Assembly: GCF_009495745.1 (NCBI RefSeq)
Contig: NZ_WIDQ01000006.1
Span: 1-64,000 of the forward strand
Length of the DNA stretch: 64,000 nt
Direction: 5' to 3'
Source of the DNA: Niveispirillum sp. SYP-B3756
GTDB taxonomy: Bacteria > Pseudomonadota > Alphaproteobacteria > Azospirillales > Azospirillaceae
The notes under the pieces are model-generated. The model was not told where the DNA came from. It worked only from the letters and a program-made list of their open reading frames with translations, and ran no database searches. A program made the translations under genes and the position numbers. How positions within the stretch are numbered: position 1 is the stretch's first letter; every line of letters begins with the position of its first letter. Below are positions 34,741 to 44,063 of this stretch, in pieces.

Positions 34741-35880
34741 TTAAATTGCCAGCGGGTCAGGCTCGCCCAGCAACTGGGCCAGGGCTTCCTCCCCCAGGGC
34801 GAAGGCCGTGCTCATGCCCGTGCCGCTGCTGACCATTGTCAGGGCGATGCCGTCGGCCGGGTGGTCGATGAAGGCCGTCTGGTCGGGGCTGGACGGGTAA
34901 TAGCCGTTCCAGCGTTCCTGCACCGCCAGGTCGGGCGGCAGGTCCAGCAGGGCGCGGGCTTCGCGCAGGATGATGTCATCCACCTGCTGGCTGGCGAACG
35001 GGTCCGGCGTGGGGCCGTAATGGTGACTGTCGCCGATGACCAGGCTGCCATCGGCTGACTGCACGATGATCAGGTGGATGCCGTTTTCCAGCGCATCCGT
35101 CACCTCCGCCTGCAACCGCTGCCGCAAAGGTGCTGCGGCGGGCAGGGCGGCATAGCCATCATAGCGGGCCAAGGACAGATCGCCCATCACCGCCGCCGGC
35201 AGGCGCCAGCCGGGCGCCGCCACGCGAAGCATCTGCAATTTGCACAGGCTGAGGCGATGCGCCGCCAGCCGGTCGGGGAACAGGGTGGCGAGATCGGGGC
35301 CGGGACAGATGGCGATATGGCCGGCGCGGAAACGGCCGACAGTCGTGTCGACAAAGCCCGGCTCTACCCCGCGCACCGCCACCCGCCGGAAGAAACGCAC
35401 ACCTTGCATTTCCAGCCAGGACCAGAGGGCGGGGATGGCTGTACGCGGCTCCACCCGCCGCTCATGCGGGCTGTAAAGTCCCCCGGTCGCCCCGGTTGCC
35501 GCCATGGGCAGCCGGTCGTAAAGCCCCGTCCGGTCCAGCAGCCGGCAGTCAGCCCCCATATCAGTATCGGCGAAGGCGGACAGCACGGCCATCGCCTCCG
35601 GACGATGCGCCACGACCAGCAGGTCGCTGTGGACGACGGGAATGCCGGCGGGGCCGGCGACACGGTCCCAGACATCGCGGCTATAGCGCGCCCGTTCCCA
35701 GGTACGGCCCGCCCGCTGCCCCGTCACGGTGACGAAGCCGAAATTGCGGATCGAGGCATTGCTGGCCCGTTCGTCCCGGTCAAACAGGGCGACGGACAGG
35801 CCGCGGCGCACGCCGGCCAGGGCATGGGCCAGGCCGACAATGCCGCCGCCCACCACGACCAGATCAAAATGATCGCACAT
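34741..35880 (-). CDS. FAD-dependent oxidoreductase of AEP catabolism (TIGR03364 type)
   Basis: The 379-residue DAO-family flavoprotein has DLVVVGGGIVGLAHALAGVRRG at the start, the family segment RNFGFVTVTGQRAGRTWERA, and C-terminal SGTGMSTAFALGEEALAQLL. This family recurs beside AEP genes. Related enzymes, described as PbfC and PbfD, oxidise AEP or N-alkylated AEP to phosphonoacetaldehyde. Because no phnW transaminase gene is in the window, this enzyme may be the main entry route into PhnX. It starts 4 nt after the permease stop, with GGAG upstream. Confidence 0.82.
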   Translation of the reverse strand: MCDHFDLVVVGGGIVGLAHALAGVRRGLSVALFDRDERASNASIRNFGFVTVTGQRAGRTWERARYSRDVWDRVAGPAGIPVVHSDLLVVAHRPEAMAVLSAFADTDMGADCRLLDRTGLYDRLPMAATGATGGLYSPHERRVEPRTAIPALWSWLEMQGVRFFRRVAVRGVEPGFVDTTVGRFRAGHIAICPGPDLATLFPDRLAAHRLSLCKLQMLRVAAPGWRLPAAVMGDLSLARYDGYAALPAAAPLRQRLQAEVTDALENGIHLIIVQSADGSLVIGDSHHYGPTPDPFASQQVDDIILREARALLDLPPDLAVQERWNGYYPSSPDQTAFIDHPADGIALTMVSSGTGMSTAFALGEEALAQLLGEPDPLAI

Positions 35881-35884
35881 ATCA

Positions 35885-37618
35885 TCACACTCCGGCGGGG
35901 GCCGTCTGCCAGCGCCGGGCACGGCGCAGCAGCCCCCTTGTCATTAAGGCCCAGGCCGCACGCAGGGCGGCCCCGGTGAAGAAGATCAGCATGGCCATGG
36001 CGGCAGCCGGGGCAGTGTCGCCCGCGTCATCCATGGCCAGCACCGACAGCGACGCCAGCATCGTGTCGGGCGTATAAAGGAAGACCACGGCTGATACGGT
36101 GGTCATGGCGCTCATGAACAGGTACGCCGCCATGTCCAGCACGACGGGCAGGGCCATGGGCAGCGTCACGCGCCACAGGGTCAGCAAGGCGGGCACCTTC
36201 AAGGACCGCCCCGCCTCCTCCAGCTCCGGAGACAGGCGGCGCAAGGCCGTGATCGCCGACAGGTGTGGCACGCTGTAATAATGGGCGATGGTGCAGACAA
36301 CCAGCAGGGTCAGCGTGCCGTTCAGCACCCGCAGCGGATTGCCCGGATCGGCCAGGAAGAAGACATAGCCCAGCCCCAGCACCAGCCCTGGCACGGCCAG
36401 CGGCAGCAGGGCCAGCGCGTGCGGCACCTGGCGCAGCAGGCGCGGCGCCCGTCCCTTGGCCACCAGCCAGGCGGCGGGGAAGATCAGCAGCGTGCCGAAC
36501 AGCGCCACCAGTGCCGAGAGGCGGACGGAATTGGCATAGGCGTCCCAGCCACCGCCATCCATCATCTCGAACCGGTAATGCCAGAGGCCGGGCGTCAGAT
36601 TGTAGGGCCAGAGCTTGGCCAGCGACGCGAACAGGGCCGTGCTGGGAATGGCCAGCAGACAGACTGCCATCAACGCACAGAACAGGAAGAACAGCCGGTC
36701 CAGCCAAGGCTGCCGGTCGGGGACCAGGGCCACGGCCTTGCCACCCATCATTGCGGCAGGCTTGGCTGCCATGGCCCGGTCAACCAGGAAGGCGATCAGG
36801 GCCGGCAGCAGCAGCAGCAGGGCCACGATAGCGCCGCGCTGGAAATTCTGCTGCCCGATCACCTGCTTGTAAATGTCGGTCGCCAGCAGGGGTGTGTTGC
36901 CGCCAATGACCTTGGGCACGCCGAAATCGGTGATGACCATGGCGAAGACGGCAACAAAGGCAGAAACCAGACCCGCCCGCACTCCTGGCAGGGTGACAGT
37001 CAGGAACCGCCGCCAGGGGCCCGCCTTCAGGGCGCGGGCCGCCTCATACAGGCGGGCATCGGCCAGCGACAGCGCAGCGGTCAGGATCATCACCGCATGG
37101 GGGAAGGTCCAGAACACCTCGCCCATCACGATGCCGATGGAACCATAGATACTGTGCCCGCCCAGCCAGCCCTTCAGCCAACCCTGGTTGCCGAACAGAT
37201 AGACCAGGCTGATGCCCGGCAGCAGCGACGGGGCCAGTAAGGGCAATTGCGCCACCAGGGCGAAGAAGCCACGACCCGGCACCCGCGTGCGGGTCAACCC
37301 ATAGGCATAAAGGAAGGCCAGGGCAACGCTGATCCCGGCACTCAGCCCCGACAGGGTCAGGCTGTTGGACAATGATTGGGCCAGATGCGGGCTGGACAGA
37401 TATTCGGTCAGGTTGGCCAGACCGACATAGCTGCCGGCCCGGTCCTGCACGGCCTTGGAAAGAACCGACGCCAGTGGCAGCAGCAAGGCCGGCACCAGGA
37501 ACAGCAGCGGTAGCAGGATGGCCATTACCGCCCCCGGACGGGGGCTGCGGAGGCCGGGTCGCGGCACCGTCGCGGTTCCGGCGGCCAAGGACGGGGGCAG
37601 GGCGGGGGCGATGGTCAT
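35885..37618 (-). CDS. AEP ABC transporter permease, double-domain
   Basis: This 577-residue inner-membrane protein has two BinD-type permease halves in one chain. Each has six helices and an EAA loop (YEAARALKAGPWRRFLTVTLPGV in the first, LEEAGRSLKVPALLTLWRVTLPMA in the second). It therefore corresponds to PhnU and PhnV fused. The true start MTIAPALPP overlaps the ATPase stop as ATGA; the longer frame to 37882 is a read-through of the ATPase gene in another frame and was rejected. Confidence 0.87.
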   Translation of the reverse strand: MTIAPALPPSLAAGTATVPRPGLRSPRPGAVMAILLPLLFLVPALLLPLASVLSKAVQDRAGSYVGLANLTEYLSSPHLAQSLSNSLTLSGLSAGISVALAFLYAYGLTRTRVPGRGFFALVAQLPLLAPSLLPGISLVYLFGNQGWLKGWLGGHSIYGSIGIVMGEVFWTFPHAVMILTAALSLADARLYEAARALKAGPWRRFLTVTLPGVRAGLVSAFVAVFAMVITDFGVPKVIGGNTPLLATDIYKQVIGQQNFQRGAIVALLLLLPALIAFLVDRAMAAKPAAMMGGKAVALVPDRQPWLDRLFFLFCALMAVCLLAIPSTALFASLAKLWPYNLTPGLWHYRFEMMDGGGWDAYANSVRLSALVALFGTLLIFPAAWLVAKGRAPRLLRQVPHALALLPLAVPGLVLGLGYVFFLADPGNPLRVLNGTLTLLVVCTIAHYYSVPHLSAITALRRLSPELEEAGRSLKVPALLTLWRVTLPMALPVVLDMAAYLFMSAMTTVSAVVFLYTPDTMLASLSVLAMDDAGDTAPAAAMAMLIFFTGAALRAAWALMTRGLLRRARRWQTAPAGV

Positions 37619-38718
37619 GCCGCCGCCCCCTCGGCGAATAGATGCAGCCGATCCAGGGGCAGGATCACCCCCACCGGCTGCCCCGGCGCCCTGGCGCCCC
37701 GCGCGGGGCCGGTGACGGACAGGGACAGGCCGGGCAGCCCGTCCAGCGCGATCCGCTGGGCAATCTGGGCGCCCTGATATTCGCTGTCGATGATCCGGCC
37801 CGGCAGATGCAGGGCACCGTCGGACAGGGCTGGCGCCTGATCGGCCGGCTCGGTCAGTTCCACCCCTTCCGGCCGGATGCACAGCGACAGGGCGGTGCCC
37901 GGCGCGGCCCTGTCCGGCACAGGCAGGTTCAAGACCAAGGTGCCCAGTCTGGCATTGCCGCCGCTGGTCACTTCCAGGGGAAGGCGGTTCATGGCGCCGA
38001 TGAAGCCGGCGACGAACAGACTGGCTGGCCGTTCATACAGATCGGCGGGCGTGCCCACCTGTTCGACACGTCCATGATTCAGCACCATGATCCGGTCGGA
38101 CAGGGTCAGCGCCTCTTCCTGGTCGTGTGTCACCATCAGGGTGGTGATGCCCAACTGGCGCTGCAGGCGGCGCAGCTCTCCCCGCAGGTCGCGCCGCACC
38201 TCTGCATCCAGGGCGGACAGGGGCTCGTCCAGCAGCAGCAGGCCGGGACCGGGGGCCAGCGCCCGGGCCAGCGCCACGCGCTGCTGCTGCCCGCCCGACA
38301 ATTGACCGGGATATTTGTGGGTATGCGCCGCCAACCCGATTAGGTCCAGCATCTCCGCCAGCCGCTGCCGACGCTGGGCGCGTGGTTGGCCGTGCAGGCC
38401 ATAGGTGATGTTGTCCGCCACGCTCAAGGTTGGAAACAGGGCATAGGATTGAAAGACGATACCGACATCGCGCCGTTCCACGGATATCTTGGTGACGTCA
38501 ACCCCGTCCTGCTGGATGGAACCGGCGGTGGGCGGCGACAGGCCGGCAATGGCGCGCAACAGTGTCGTCTTGCCCGAGCCCGACGGGCCCAGCAGGGTGA
38601 CGAATTCCCCGCGCCGGACCGTCAGGTCAACATTGTCCAGCGCCGTGAAGGCACCGAAACGCTGGCCGACACCCGTCAGGACAAGGTGTGCCGCCGGATG
38701 GATGGAAGAAGCGGTCAT
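37615..38718 (-). CDS. phnT: AEP ABC transporter ATP-binding protein
   Basis: The 367-residue ATPase of the Fe/polyamine/phosphonate importer group has Walker A GPSGSGKT (44-51), a Q-loop in VFQSYALFPTLSV, signature LSGGQQQR, Walker B LLLLDEPLSALD, and switch His in VTHDQ. A C-terminal TOBE-like regulatory domain follows. It overlaps both neighbours by ATGA junctions, so binding protein, ATPase and permease are coupled. It energises uptake of 2-aminoethylphosphonate. Confidence 0.87.
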   Translation of the reverse strand: MTASSIHPAAHLVLTGVGQRFGAFTALDNVDLTVRRGEFVTLLGPSGSGKTTLLRAIAGLSPPTAGSIQQDGVDVTKISVERRDVGIVFQSYALFPTLSVADNITYGLHGQPRAQRRQRLAEMLDLIGLAAHTHKYPGQLSGGQQQRVALARALAPGPGLLLLDEPLSALDAEVRRDLRGELRRLQRQLGITTLMVTHDQEEALTLSDRIMVLNHGRVEQVGTPADLYERPASLFVAGFIGAMNRLPLEVTSGGNARLGTLVLNLPVPDRAAPGTALSLCIRPEGVELTEPADQAPALSDGALHLPGRIIDSEYQGAQIAQRIALDGLPGLSLSVTGPARGARAPGQPVGVILPLDRLHLFAEGAAA

Positions 38719-39743
38719 TTCGGTTCAGACTTGGCGTCGTAGCGGCGCGACCATTCGGCCAGAATGCGGTCGCGGTTGGCGGCGGCCCAGGCGAAATCCT
38801 GTTTGATCAGCCGCTTTTCCAGGTCCGCCGGCACATGCGGCAGGGAGGTGGATACTTCCGGCCGGGCGACAATGGCGAAGTTCTTGGCATATTGCGCATT
38901 GGCGTCCTTGGTCACGGCCCAGTCGATCAGGGTGCGCGCGGCGGCTTCATGAGCTGTGCCCTTGACCAGGGCGATGGATTCCATGTCCCAGCCCAGCCCT
39001 TCGGCCGGCAGCACCAGTTCCAGCGGCGCGCCGTCCTCAATCAACTTGTTGGCACGATATTCAAAGGACAGGCCCAGGGCGAATTCCCCCGTTGCCGCCG
39101 CCTTGCAGGGCTTGGAACCCGAATGGGTATAGGTGGCGATGTTACGGTGAAGCGCGTCCATGAAGGCCCAGCCCTTCTCCTCCCCCATCATCTGCAACCA
39201 GGCGCTGACCATCAGGAAGCCCGTACCCGAAGAAGCCGGGTGGGGCATGGTGATCTGCCCGGCCCAAGCGGGGTCGGTAAGGTCGGCCCAACTGCGGGGC
39301 AAAGGCAGGTGGCGCTTCTCCCGCTCCGGCTTGTTCACGCATAGGGCGGACGCCCAGATATCCATGCCGATCCAGTGCGGGTCGGGCCTGGCGTCGCGCA
39401 TGGCGGGCTTAACGGATGCCAGCTCCTTGGGCGCGTAGCCTTCCAGCATTCCCTCCCGGTCCATCAGCATCAGCGAGGTGGTGGCCACGCCCATGACGAC
39501 ATCGGCGTTGGGTGCCGCCTTTTCCGCCAGCAGCCGGGCCGTGATGACACCATTGCTATCGCGCACCCAGCGGATCTCCACCGCCGGATGCGCCGCCTCG
39601 AACGCCGCCTTGTAAGCCTTTAACTGGTCGGCCTCCAGCGCGGTATAGACGGTGATCGGGGTCCGCTCTTGCGCCCCGGCAACCGGAACGGCCAGACCGA
39701 TCAGCAGGGCAAGTGCGGGCAGCGGGCGGAACCAGTGACGCAT
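38715..39743 (-). CDS. phnS: AEP ABC transporter periplasmic binding protein
   Basis: The 342-residue periplasmic binding protein is of the PhnS2/Fbp-like type. It has a Sec signal (about 1-24, ALALLIGLAVPVAGA) and core ITVYTALEADQLKAYKAAFEAAHP. The motif MPHPASSGTGFLMVSAW holds ligand-contacting Ser/Thr residues. MRHWFRPLP was taken as start because the signal peptide begins there. It is the first gene of the AEP operon and divergent from its LysR regulator. Confidence 0.87.
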   Translation of the reverse strand: MRHWFRPLPALALLIGLAVPVAGAQERTPITVYTALEADQLKAYKAAFEAAHPAVEIRWVRDSNGVITARLLAEKAAPNADVVMGVATTSLMLMDREGMLEGYAPKELASVKPAMRDARPDPHWIGMDIWASALCVNKPEREKRHLPLPRSWADLTDPAWAGQITMPHPASSGTGFLMVSAWLQMMGEEKGWAFMDALHRNIATYTHSGSKPCKAAATGEFALGLSFEYRANKLIEDGAPLELVLPAEGLGWDMESIALVKGTAHEAAARTLIDWAVTKDANAQYAKNFAIVARPEVSTSLPHVPADLEKRLIKQDFAWAAANRDRILAEWSRRYDAKSEPK

Positions 39744-39847
39744 GGCAACCTCGAAACGCCGTGAAGGATGGTGGAACCGGCACGCGGCAAGCACGCGCAG
39801 GGGCACCGACAGGATGGCTCTTGTCGGGACGACACCATGACGGGGGG

Positions 39848-39905
39848 TGTCCTATAATGGAAATCCGTCGTATCAATGGCTGGCATAGAAACAGTCTATA
39901 GGACA
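39848..39905. promoter_or_regulatory. Inverted repeat TGTCCTATA ... TATAGGACA
   Basis: Perfect 9-bp arms (39848-39856 and 39897-39905), 40 nt apart, lie in the 167-bp divergent gap. The right arm includes the ribosome site (AGGA) of the LysR gene. The spacing fits two recognition half-regions of a LysR-type protein, with one over its own translation start and the other towards the binding-protein gene. This suggests autorepression plus activation. Confidence 0.55.
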
Positions 39906-39910
39906 TTCCC

Positions 39911-40810
39911 ATGCTATATACCCAGCTGCGGGCCTTCCATTGGGTGGCGCGTGAAGGCAGTTTCACGGCGGCGGCGCGTGTGCTGTCCGTGTCCCAGCCC
40001 ACCTTGTCGGCAGAGGTGAAGGCGCTGGAGGAACGGTACGGTATGCTGCTGTTTATCCGTGAACGGCGGGGCGTCTCGCTGACCCCGGCGGGCCAGTCGC
40101 TGCAGGCCATCACCGCGCGCATGTTCGCGGCGGAGCAGGAGGCGGCGGAACTGCTGGCCGGACACCGGGCCCTGACGGGCGGCAGCCTGAATGTCGGGGC
40201 CGACGGGCCCGTGCTGGCCATCCCGCTGCTGGCCGAATTCACCCGCCGCCATCCCAGCGTGAAATTGCGCCTGTCGCTGGGCAATGCCGAAACGATCCGG
40301 CGCGACATCCTGGATATGCGCCTGGATGTCGCTGTTCTGGCCAGCCCCACCATTGATCCGCGCCTGACGGGCCTGCCGCTGGGCCGCGATCAGGTGATGC
40401 TGGTCATGCCGGCCGGGCACCGCCTGTCCTATGGCCCCACGGTGCCGCCCGTGGCCCTGCTGCGCGAACGCATCCTGATGCGCGAACCGGGTTCCATGAC
40501 GCGTCGCGTCGTCGAACGCGTGCTGGCGGAGGCGGAATTGACCCTGCCGGATGTGACCGAAATCGCCTCGCGGGAGGCGCAGCTAGCCGCGGTGAAGGCC
40601 GGTATGGGGCTGGCCTTCATCTGTGAAGGGGAATTCACCGGCGACCCGGACCTGACGCTGCGCCCCCTGGAGGGTCTGCGGATGGAGATGGACGAATATG
40701 TCCTGTGCCTGCGCGACCGCAGCCGCCTGGGCATCGTCCGCGCCTTCCTGTCAGTTGTCGAATCCATGTCGGAAAGCTGGCCGGTGCCATCCTGGCGTAC
40801 AAAGACATAA
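39911..40810 (+). CDS. LysR family regulator of AEP catabolism
   Basis: The 299-residue protein has a winged helix-turn-helix (SFTAAARVLSVSQPTLSAEVKALEERYGMLLFIRERRG, about 17-54) and a CysB-like effector domain starting LNVGADGPVLAIPLLAEF. A LysR gene divergent from AEP uptake genes is a recurring arrangement (TIGR03339-type). Its likely effector is AEP or a breakdown product. AGGA is 7 nt before the ATG. Confidence 0.88.
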   Translation: MLYTQLRAFHWVAREGSFTAAARVLSVSQPTLSAEVKALEERYGMLLFIRERRGVSLTPAGQSLQAITARMFAAEQEAAELLAGHRALTGGSLNVGADGPVLAIPLLAEFTRRHPSVKLRLSLGNAETIRRDILDMRLDVAVLASPTIDPRLTGLPLGRDQVMLVMPAGHRLSYGPTVPPVALLRERILMREPGSMTRRVVERVLAEAELTLPDVTEIASREAQLAAVKAGMGLAFICEGEFTGDPDLTLRPLEGLRMEMDEYVLCLRDRSRLGIVRAFLSVVESMSESWPVPSWRTKT

Positions 40811-41127
40811 TCGTTGTAGACAGGCCTGATCCGGCCCTTGTGTTCCAAGACCGCCATCCAATTCATTTCACGTGAACCGTTCATTTACAGTCATTGCGGA
40901 TATGTAAATTTCGTTACAGTCGATTTGTTGCTGAATTTTGAAGTTTCAGAACAGACAATCAAATCTGGTTTACACCAGTTTTCCTTGCCTCATATTGCGC
41001 TGCGGTTCCAGGGGCGATGCCGCCTTGGAGGACACCGCCTGGACGCGTCGATCCCGCGTCCGCGGATGACCAGGGGATGGCGGCTTGCCCGCCCTGAACA
41101 CCGGACCAGCCAATAAGGGGAGCTATC
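40811..41127 (+). promoter_or_regulatory. 317-bp control region of the TonB receptor
   Basis: No gene is visible here. The left two thirds are much more AT-rich than the flanks and hold a direct repeat TTACAGTC (40885-40892 and 40914-40921). The GntR-like operator follows at 40966. The rest, to the ribosome site GGGGAG, is GC-rich leader. A -35/-10 pair could not be fixed with confidence. Confidence 0.5.
40966..40977. promoter_or_regulatory. GntR/HutC-type operator TGGTTTACACCA
   Basis: The site reads CTGGTTTACACCAG with its flanks (40965-40978), a near-perfect palindrome lying 150 nt before the TonB receptor start. It shares TGGT..A.ACCA with the sites at 33818 and 46237 and is very close to the DasR-type consensus. 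It is a probable target of the GntR/UTRA protein encoded at 46378. Confidence 0.62.
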
Positions 41128-43932
41128 ATGCGCAATCGTCAGCAGGCAGGCCGCGTATGCCGCCATGCCCATCTTGCCGGCGCCAGCCTGGCCGCCATCA
41201 TCATCTGCACCCATGCCGCCCAGGCCGAAATGGCCGCCACACCGGCCACTGGCACCAGTGAGGAAGTGGTGGTGACGGGCCAGCGCCTGTCCACCCAGCG
41301 CGCCCTGGAACAGCAGAAGGACGCCAATGGCGTCTCCAACGTCATCTCATCTGACGATCTGGGCAAGCTGCCGGATGCCAACATGGCTGACGCCCTGTCG
41401 CGCGTGCCCGGCATCTCCGTCGTCAATAACCAGGAAACGGGCGAGGGCGAATATGTCACCGTCCGCAGCCTGGCCGCGACCTTCAACGCCTATTCGGTGA
41501 ACGGCGTGCGCGTGGCGGAAACTGACGGGTCCAGCCGGCAGGTCTCGCTGTCGGTGCTGCCGCCCAACGGGTTGCAGGCCGTCAAGGTCTCCAAAAGCTC
41601 CACCCCCGACATGGATGGCGACGCCATTGGCGGCACCATCGACATGCGCACGCCCACGGCCTTTGATTTCAAGAAGCCTGTGGCCCGCGCCTTCTATACC
41701 TATGGCTGGAACGACCGCGCCGACAGCCAGGGCGAAGCGGCCGGCACCAATTCCGGTCAGATCGACCTGGGCAGCCGCTTCGGCGCCGATGACCAGTTCG
41801 GCATCTTCGCCACCGGCTATTACACCAAGTCGCACCTTGTCTCCGAAGAGACGGAGAATGACGGCGAATGGGAACCCTATCGCTGGCGCAAGAATGCCGA
41901 GGAGCATATCGACGACAAATCGATGTATCTGCCCGGCATCGACCTGGATTATCGCCGCATTGCCCAGGAGCGCATCGGCGGCAATATCTCGCTGGATTAC
42001 CAGGGCGGCGATACCAAGCTGTATCTGCGCGGCCAGTACGCACAGTACAAGCGGGTGGAAGACGTCAATTCCCTGATGATCAAGGCGTCGCGCACCAAGC
42101 GCTTCACCCAGGTCAATCCGGAAGCCACCGACCTGATTGATCCGGTCAAGGCCATCACCGGCGTGCAGGCCAATGGCAATCGCGTCTATAGCTACAACAC
42201 GGCCCAGATCGTCGATGTCGACAAGGACGGGATCATCACCGATGCCGACCGCAATGCCAGCTCCTACTGGTCGCTGAACGGCCGGTCGGGCACCTGGGAT
42301 CCGCAGAATTTCAAATTCTCCCGCAGCTTTGAGGTGAAGGACCAGAAGCAGAATCTGGGCACCGTCAATGCCGGGGGCGAAACCAAGGTCGATGCCCTGA
42401 CCCTGACCTATGACGCCGCCTATAGCTGGGGTGAGCGGGAAACGCCGGACGCCTATAGCATCAGCTTCCTGTCGAACGCCAATGTGGCGCCGTTCAACAA
42501 GTCTGGTCTCCTGTTCTCCTCCGCCGATCCGCGTTTCCCGCTGTATCAGATCCCGGCGGCGGCCGGATCGATCACCGGCTGGGACGGGCTGCTGCTGCCC
42601 GATGGTGCCAGCCACAGCCGCGACAAGACCACGAACGACCGATACAGCGGCAAGGTCGATGTCCGCTATGACATGCAGGACGGCTCCTGGCTGCACCATG
42701 TGCAGGCCGGGGCAAAGTTCCAGCGCTCCACCCGCGATTATGATGAAACCAAGCTGTTCTCCGGCGATCTGAACGTCGCCAACCTGGGCAGTTCCGGCCT
42801 GATCGAGCGCAGCCTGGCCGGCATCCTGCACGGCACCTATGAATTCGGCTCCCTGATGGGCCGCGATCAGGTGATCAACGCCATCAACAAGATGGGCGCG
42901 CAGAATTTCAGCGTCAGTGATCAGAATGGCAATGACAAGCACAGCCGCGAGACCATCTATGCCGGCTATGCCCTGGCCGATGCCCGCTTCGGCGATGTGC
43001 AGTTGATCACCGGCGTGCGCGTGGAAAACACGCAGGTCGATAACCGCTTCTGGGTGTTCGACACCAACAGCCATTGGGGCAGCAGCGACGCCAGCTATAC
43101 GGAGGTGCTGCCCAGCGCCACGGTGAATTGGCGCCCGACGGAGGATCAGGTCTATCGCGCCGCCGTCTGGACCAGCTTCTCCCGCCCCGAATATGGCTAT
43201 ATCAGCGGCGGCCAGTCGATTGGGCGCAATGCTGCCAACGAGATCGTCTCCATCAGCCAGGGTAATCCCGACCTGAAGCCGGCGGAATCGACCAATATCG
43301 ACCTGTCGGCCGAATATTACCTGTCAGAGACCAGCATGGTGTCGGCGGGCCTGTTCTACAAGAATATCAAGAACTTCATCTTCGCCAACGGCAACGAGAT
43401 CACGGCCGACACCAGCCAGGGCAATATCACCATCACCCAGCCCAAGAATGGCCGCAAGGCCCAGGTCTATGGCATGGAACTGAATCTGGTGAAGGATCTG
43501 GCCGGGGTCGCCGCCCCGTTCGATGGCTTCACAATCTATGGCAATGTCACCTGGCAATATAGCGAGGCGGAAACGGGCCTGGCCTATCGCCAGGGCAACA
43601 AGATCCCGCTGATCAACGCCTCGCGCCTGATGTATAATGCCGGCCTGGGGTACCAGTATGATGGGCTGGAACTGCTGCTCTCCTACAATTACCGTTCCTC
43701 CTACATTGAAGATTTGCGCGACAATGCCATCGACAAATGGGTCCAGCCCAACAAGAGCCTGGATTTCCATTCCCGTTATAGTTTCGAGGGCGGGATTTCG
43801 GTTGGCTTCGATGCCCAGAACCTGACGGACGAATACCGTTACTACACGACCAAGGGCAGGAACCCCTCTTATCAGAAGGATTATATGGAGCCGGGCCGCA
43901 CTTTCCTGTTCAAGGTCTCCTACGCGTACTGA
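41128..43932 (+). CDS. TonB-dependent receptor (Caulobacter/Xanthomonas type)
   Basis: This 934-residue outer-membrane receptor has a long signal peptide (to about 33, AIIICTHAAQA) and the TonB-box-like EEVVVTGQR. The plug is of the TIGR01782 class (KLPDANMADALSRVPGISVVNNQETGEGEYVTVRS, then DGDAIGGTIDMRTPTAFDF). The large barrel ends in TFLFKVSYAY with an aromatic C-terminus. Its GntR-type operator and position between the AEP cluster and phospholipase C suggest import of a phosphorus-containing lipid head group or similar ligand; this is an inference. GGGGAG precedes the ATG. Confidence 0.88.
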   Translation: MRNRQQAGRVCRHAHLAGASLAAIIICTHAAQAEMAATPATGTSEEVVVTGQRLSTQRALEQQKDANGVSNVISSDDLGKLPDANMADALSRVPGISVVNNQETGEGEYVTVRSLAATFNAYSVNGVRVAETDGSSRQVSLSVLPPNGLQAVKVSKSSTPDMDGDAIGGTIDMRTPTAFDFKKPVARAFYTYGWNDRADSQGEAAGTNSGQIDLGSRFGADDQFGIFATGYYTKSHLVSEETENDGEWEPYRWRKNAEEHIDDKSMYLPGIDLDYRRIAQERIGGNISLDYQGGDTKLYLRGQYAQYKRVEDVNSLMIKASRTKRFTQVNPEATDLIDPVKAITGVQANGNRVYSYNTAQIVDVDKDGIITDADRNASSYWSLNGRSGTWDPQNFKFSRSFEVKDQKQNLGTVNAGGETKVDALTLTYDAAYSWGERETPDAYSISFLSNANVAPFNKSGLLFSSADPRFPLYQIPAAAGSITGWDGLLLPDGASHSRDKTTNDRYSGKVDVRYDMQDGSWLHHVQAGAKFQRSTRDYDETKLFSGDLNVANLGSSGLIERSLAGILHGTYEFGSLMGRDQVINAINKMGAQNFSVSDQNGNDKHSRETIYAGYALADARFGDVQLITGVRVENTQVDNRFWVFDTNSHWGSSDASYTEVLPSATVNWRPTEDQVYRAAVWTSFSRPEYGYISGGQSIGRNAANEIVSISQGNPDLKPAESTNIDLSAEYYLSETSMVSAGLFYKNIKNFIFANGNEITADTSQGNITITQPKNGRKAQVYGMELNLVKDLAGVAAPFDGFTIYGNVTWQYSEAETGLAYRQGNKIPLINASRLMYNAGLGYQYDGLELLLSYNYRSSYIEDLRDNAIDKWVQPNKSLDFHSRYSFEGGISVGFDAQNLTDEYRYYTTKGRNPSYQKDYMEPGRTFLFKVSYAY

Positions 43933-43952
43933 GTCTCGGCATATCATGCGAC

Positions 43953-43987
43953 GGGCCGGGGGAGCGATCCTCCGGCCCTTCTTGTTG
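43953..43987 (+). terminator. Intrinsic terminator of the TonB receptor gene
   Basis: Stem GGGCCGG..GGA / TCC..CCGGCCC (43953-43978) is followed by TTCTTGTT, 20 nt past the stop codon. This is a standard Rho-independent terminator. Confidence 0.8.
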
Positions 43988-44010
43988 GGCGATGGCTACC
44001 GGAAAACAAA

Positions 44011-44048
44011 AACGCCCGCCGCGATCCCCTCGCAGCGGGCGTTCTTTT
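44011..44048. terminator. Bidirectional terminator between TonB receptor and phospholipase C
   Basis: AACGCCCGC (44011-44019) pairs with GCGGGCGTT (44035-44043). It is followed by CTTTT on the plus strand and preceded by AAAACAAA, which becomes a U-tract for the minus-strand phospholipase C transcript. It therefore serves both convergent genes. Confidence 0.82.
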
Positions 44049-44063
44049 AGGAAAAAGCCAGCG

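Noticed and set aside
37619-37882. 88-residue N-terminal extension of the AEP permease
   Set aside because: It lies inside the ATPase gene in another frame. The ATGA junction and loss of homology support the start at 37618.
40885-40921. Pho-box-like direct repeat TTACAGTC upstream of the TonB receptor
   Set aside because: The copies are 29 nt apart and do not fit the 11-nt periodic CTGTCAT-type Pho box, so control by PhoB is not supported, although the gene set would make it plausible.
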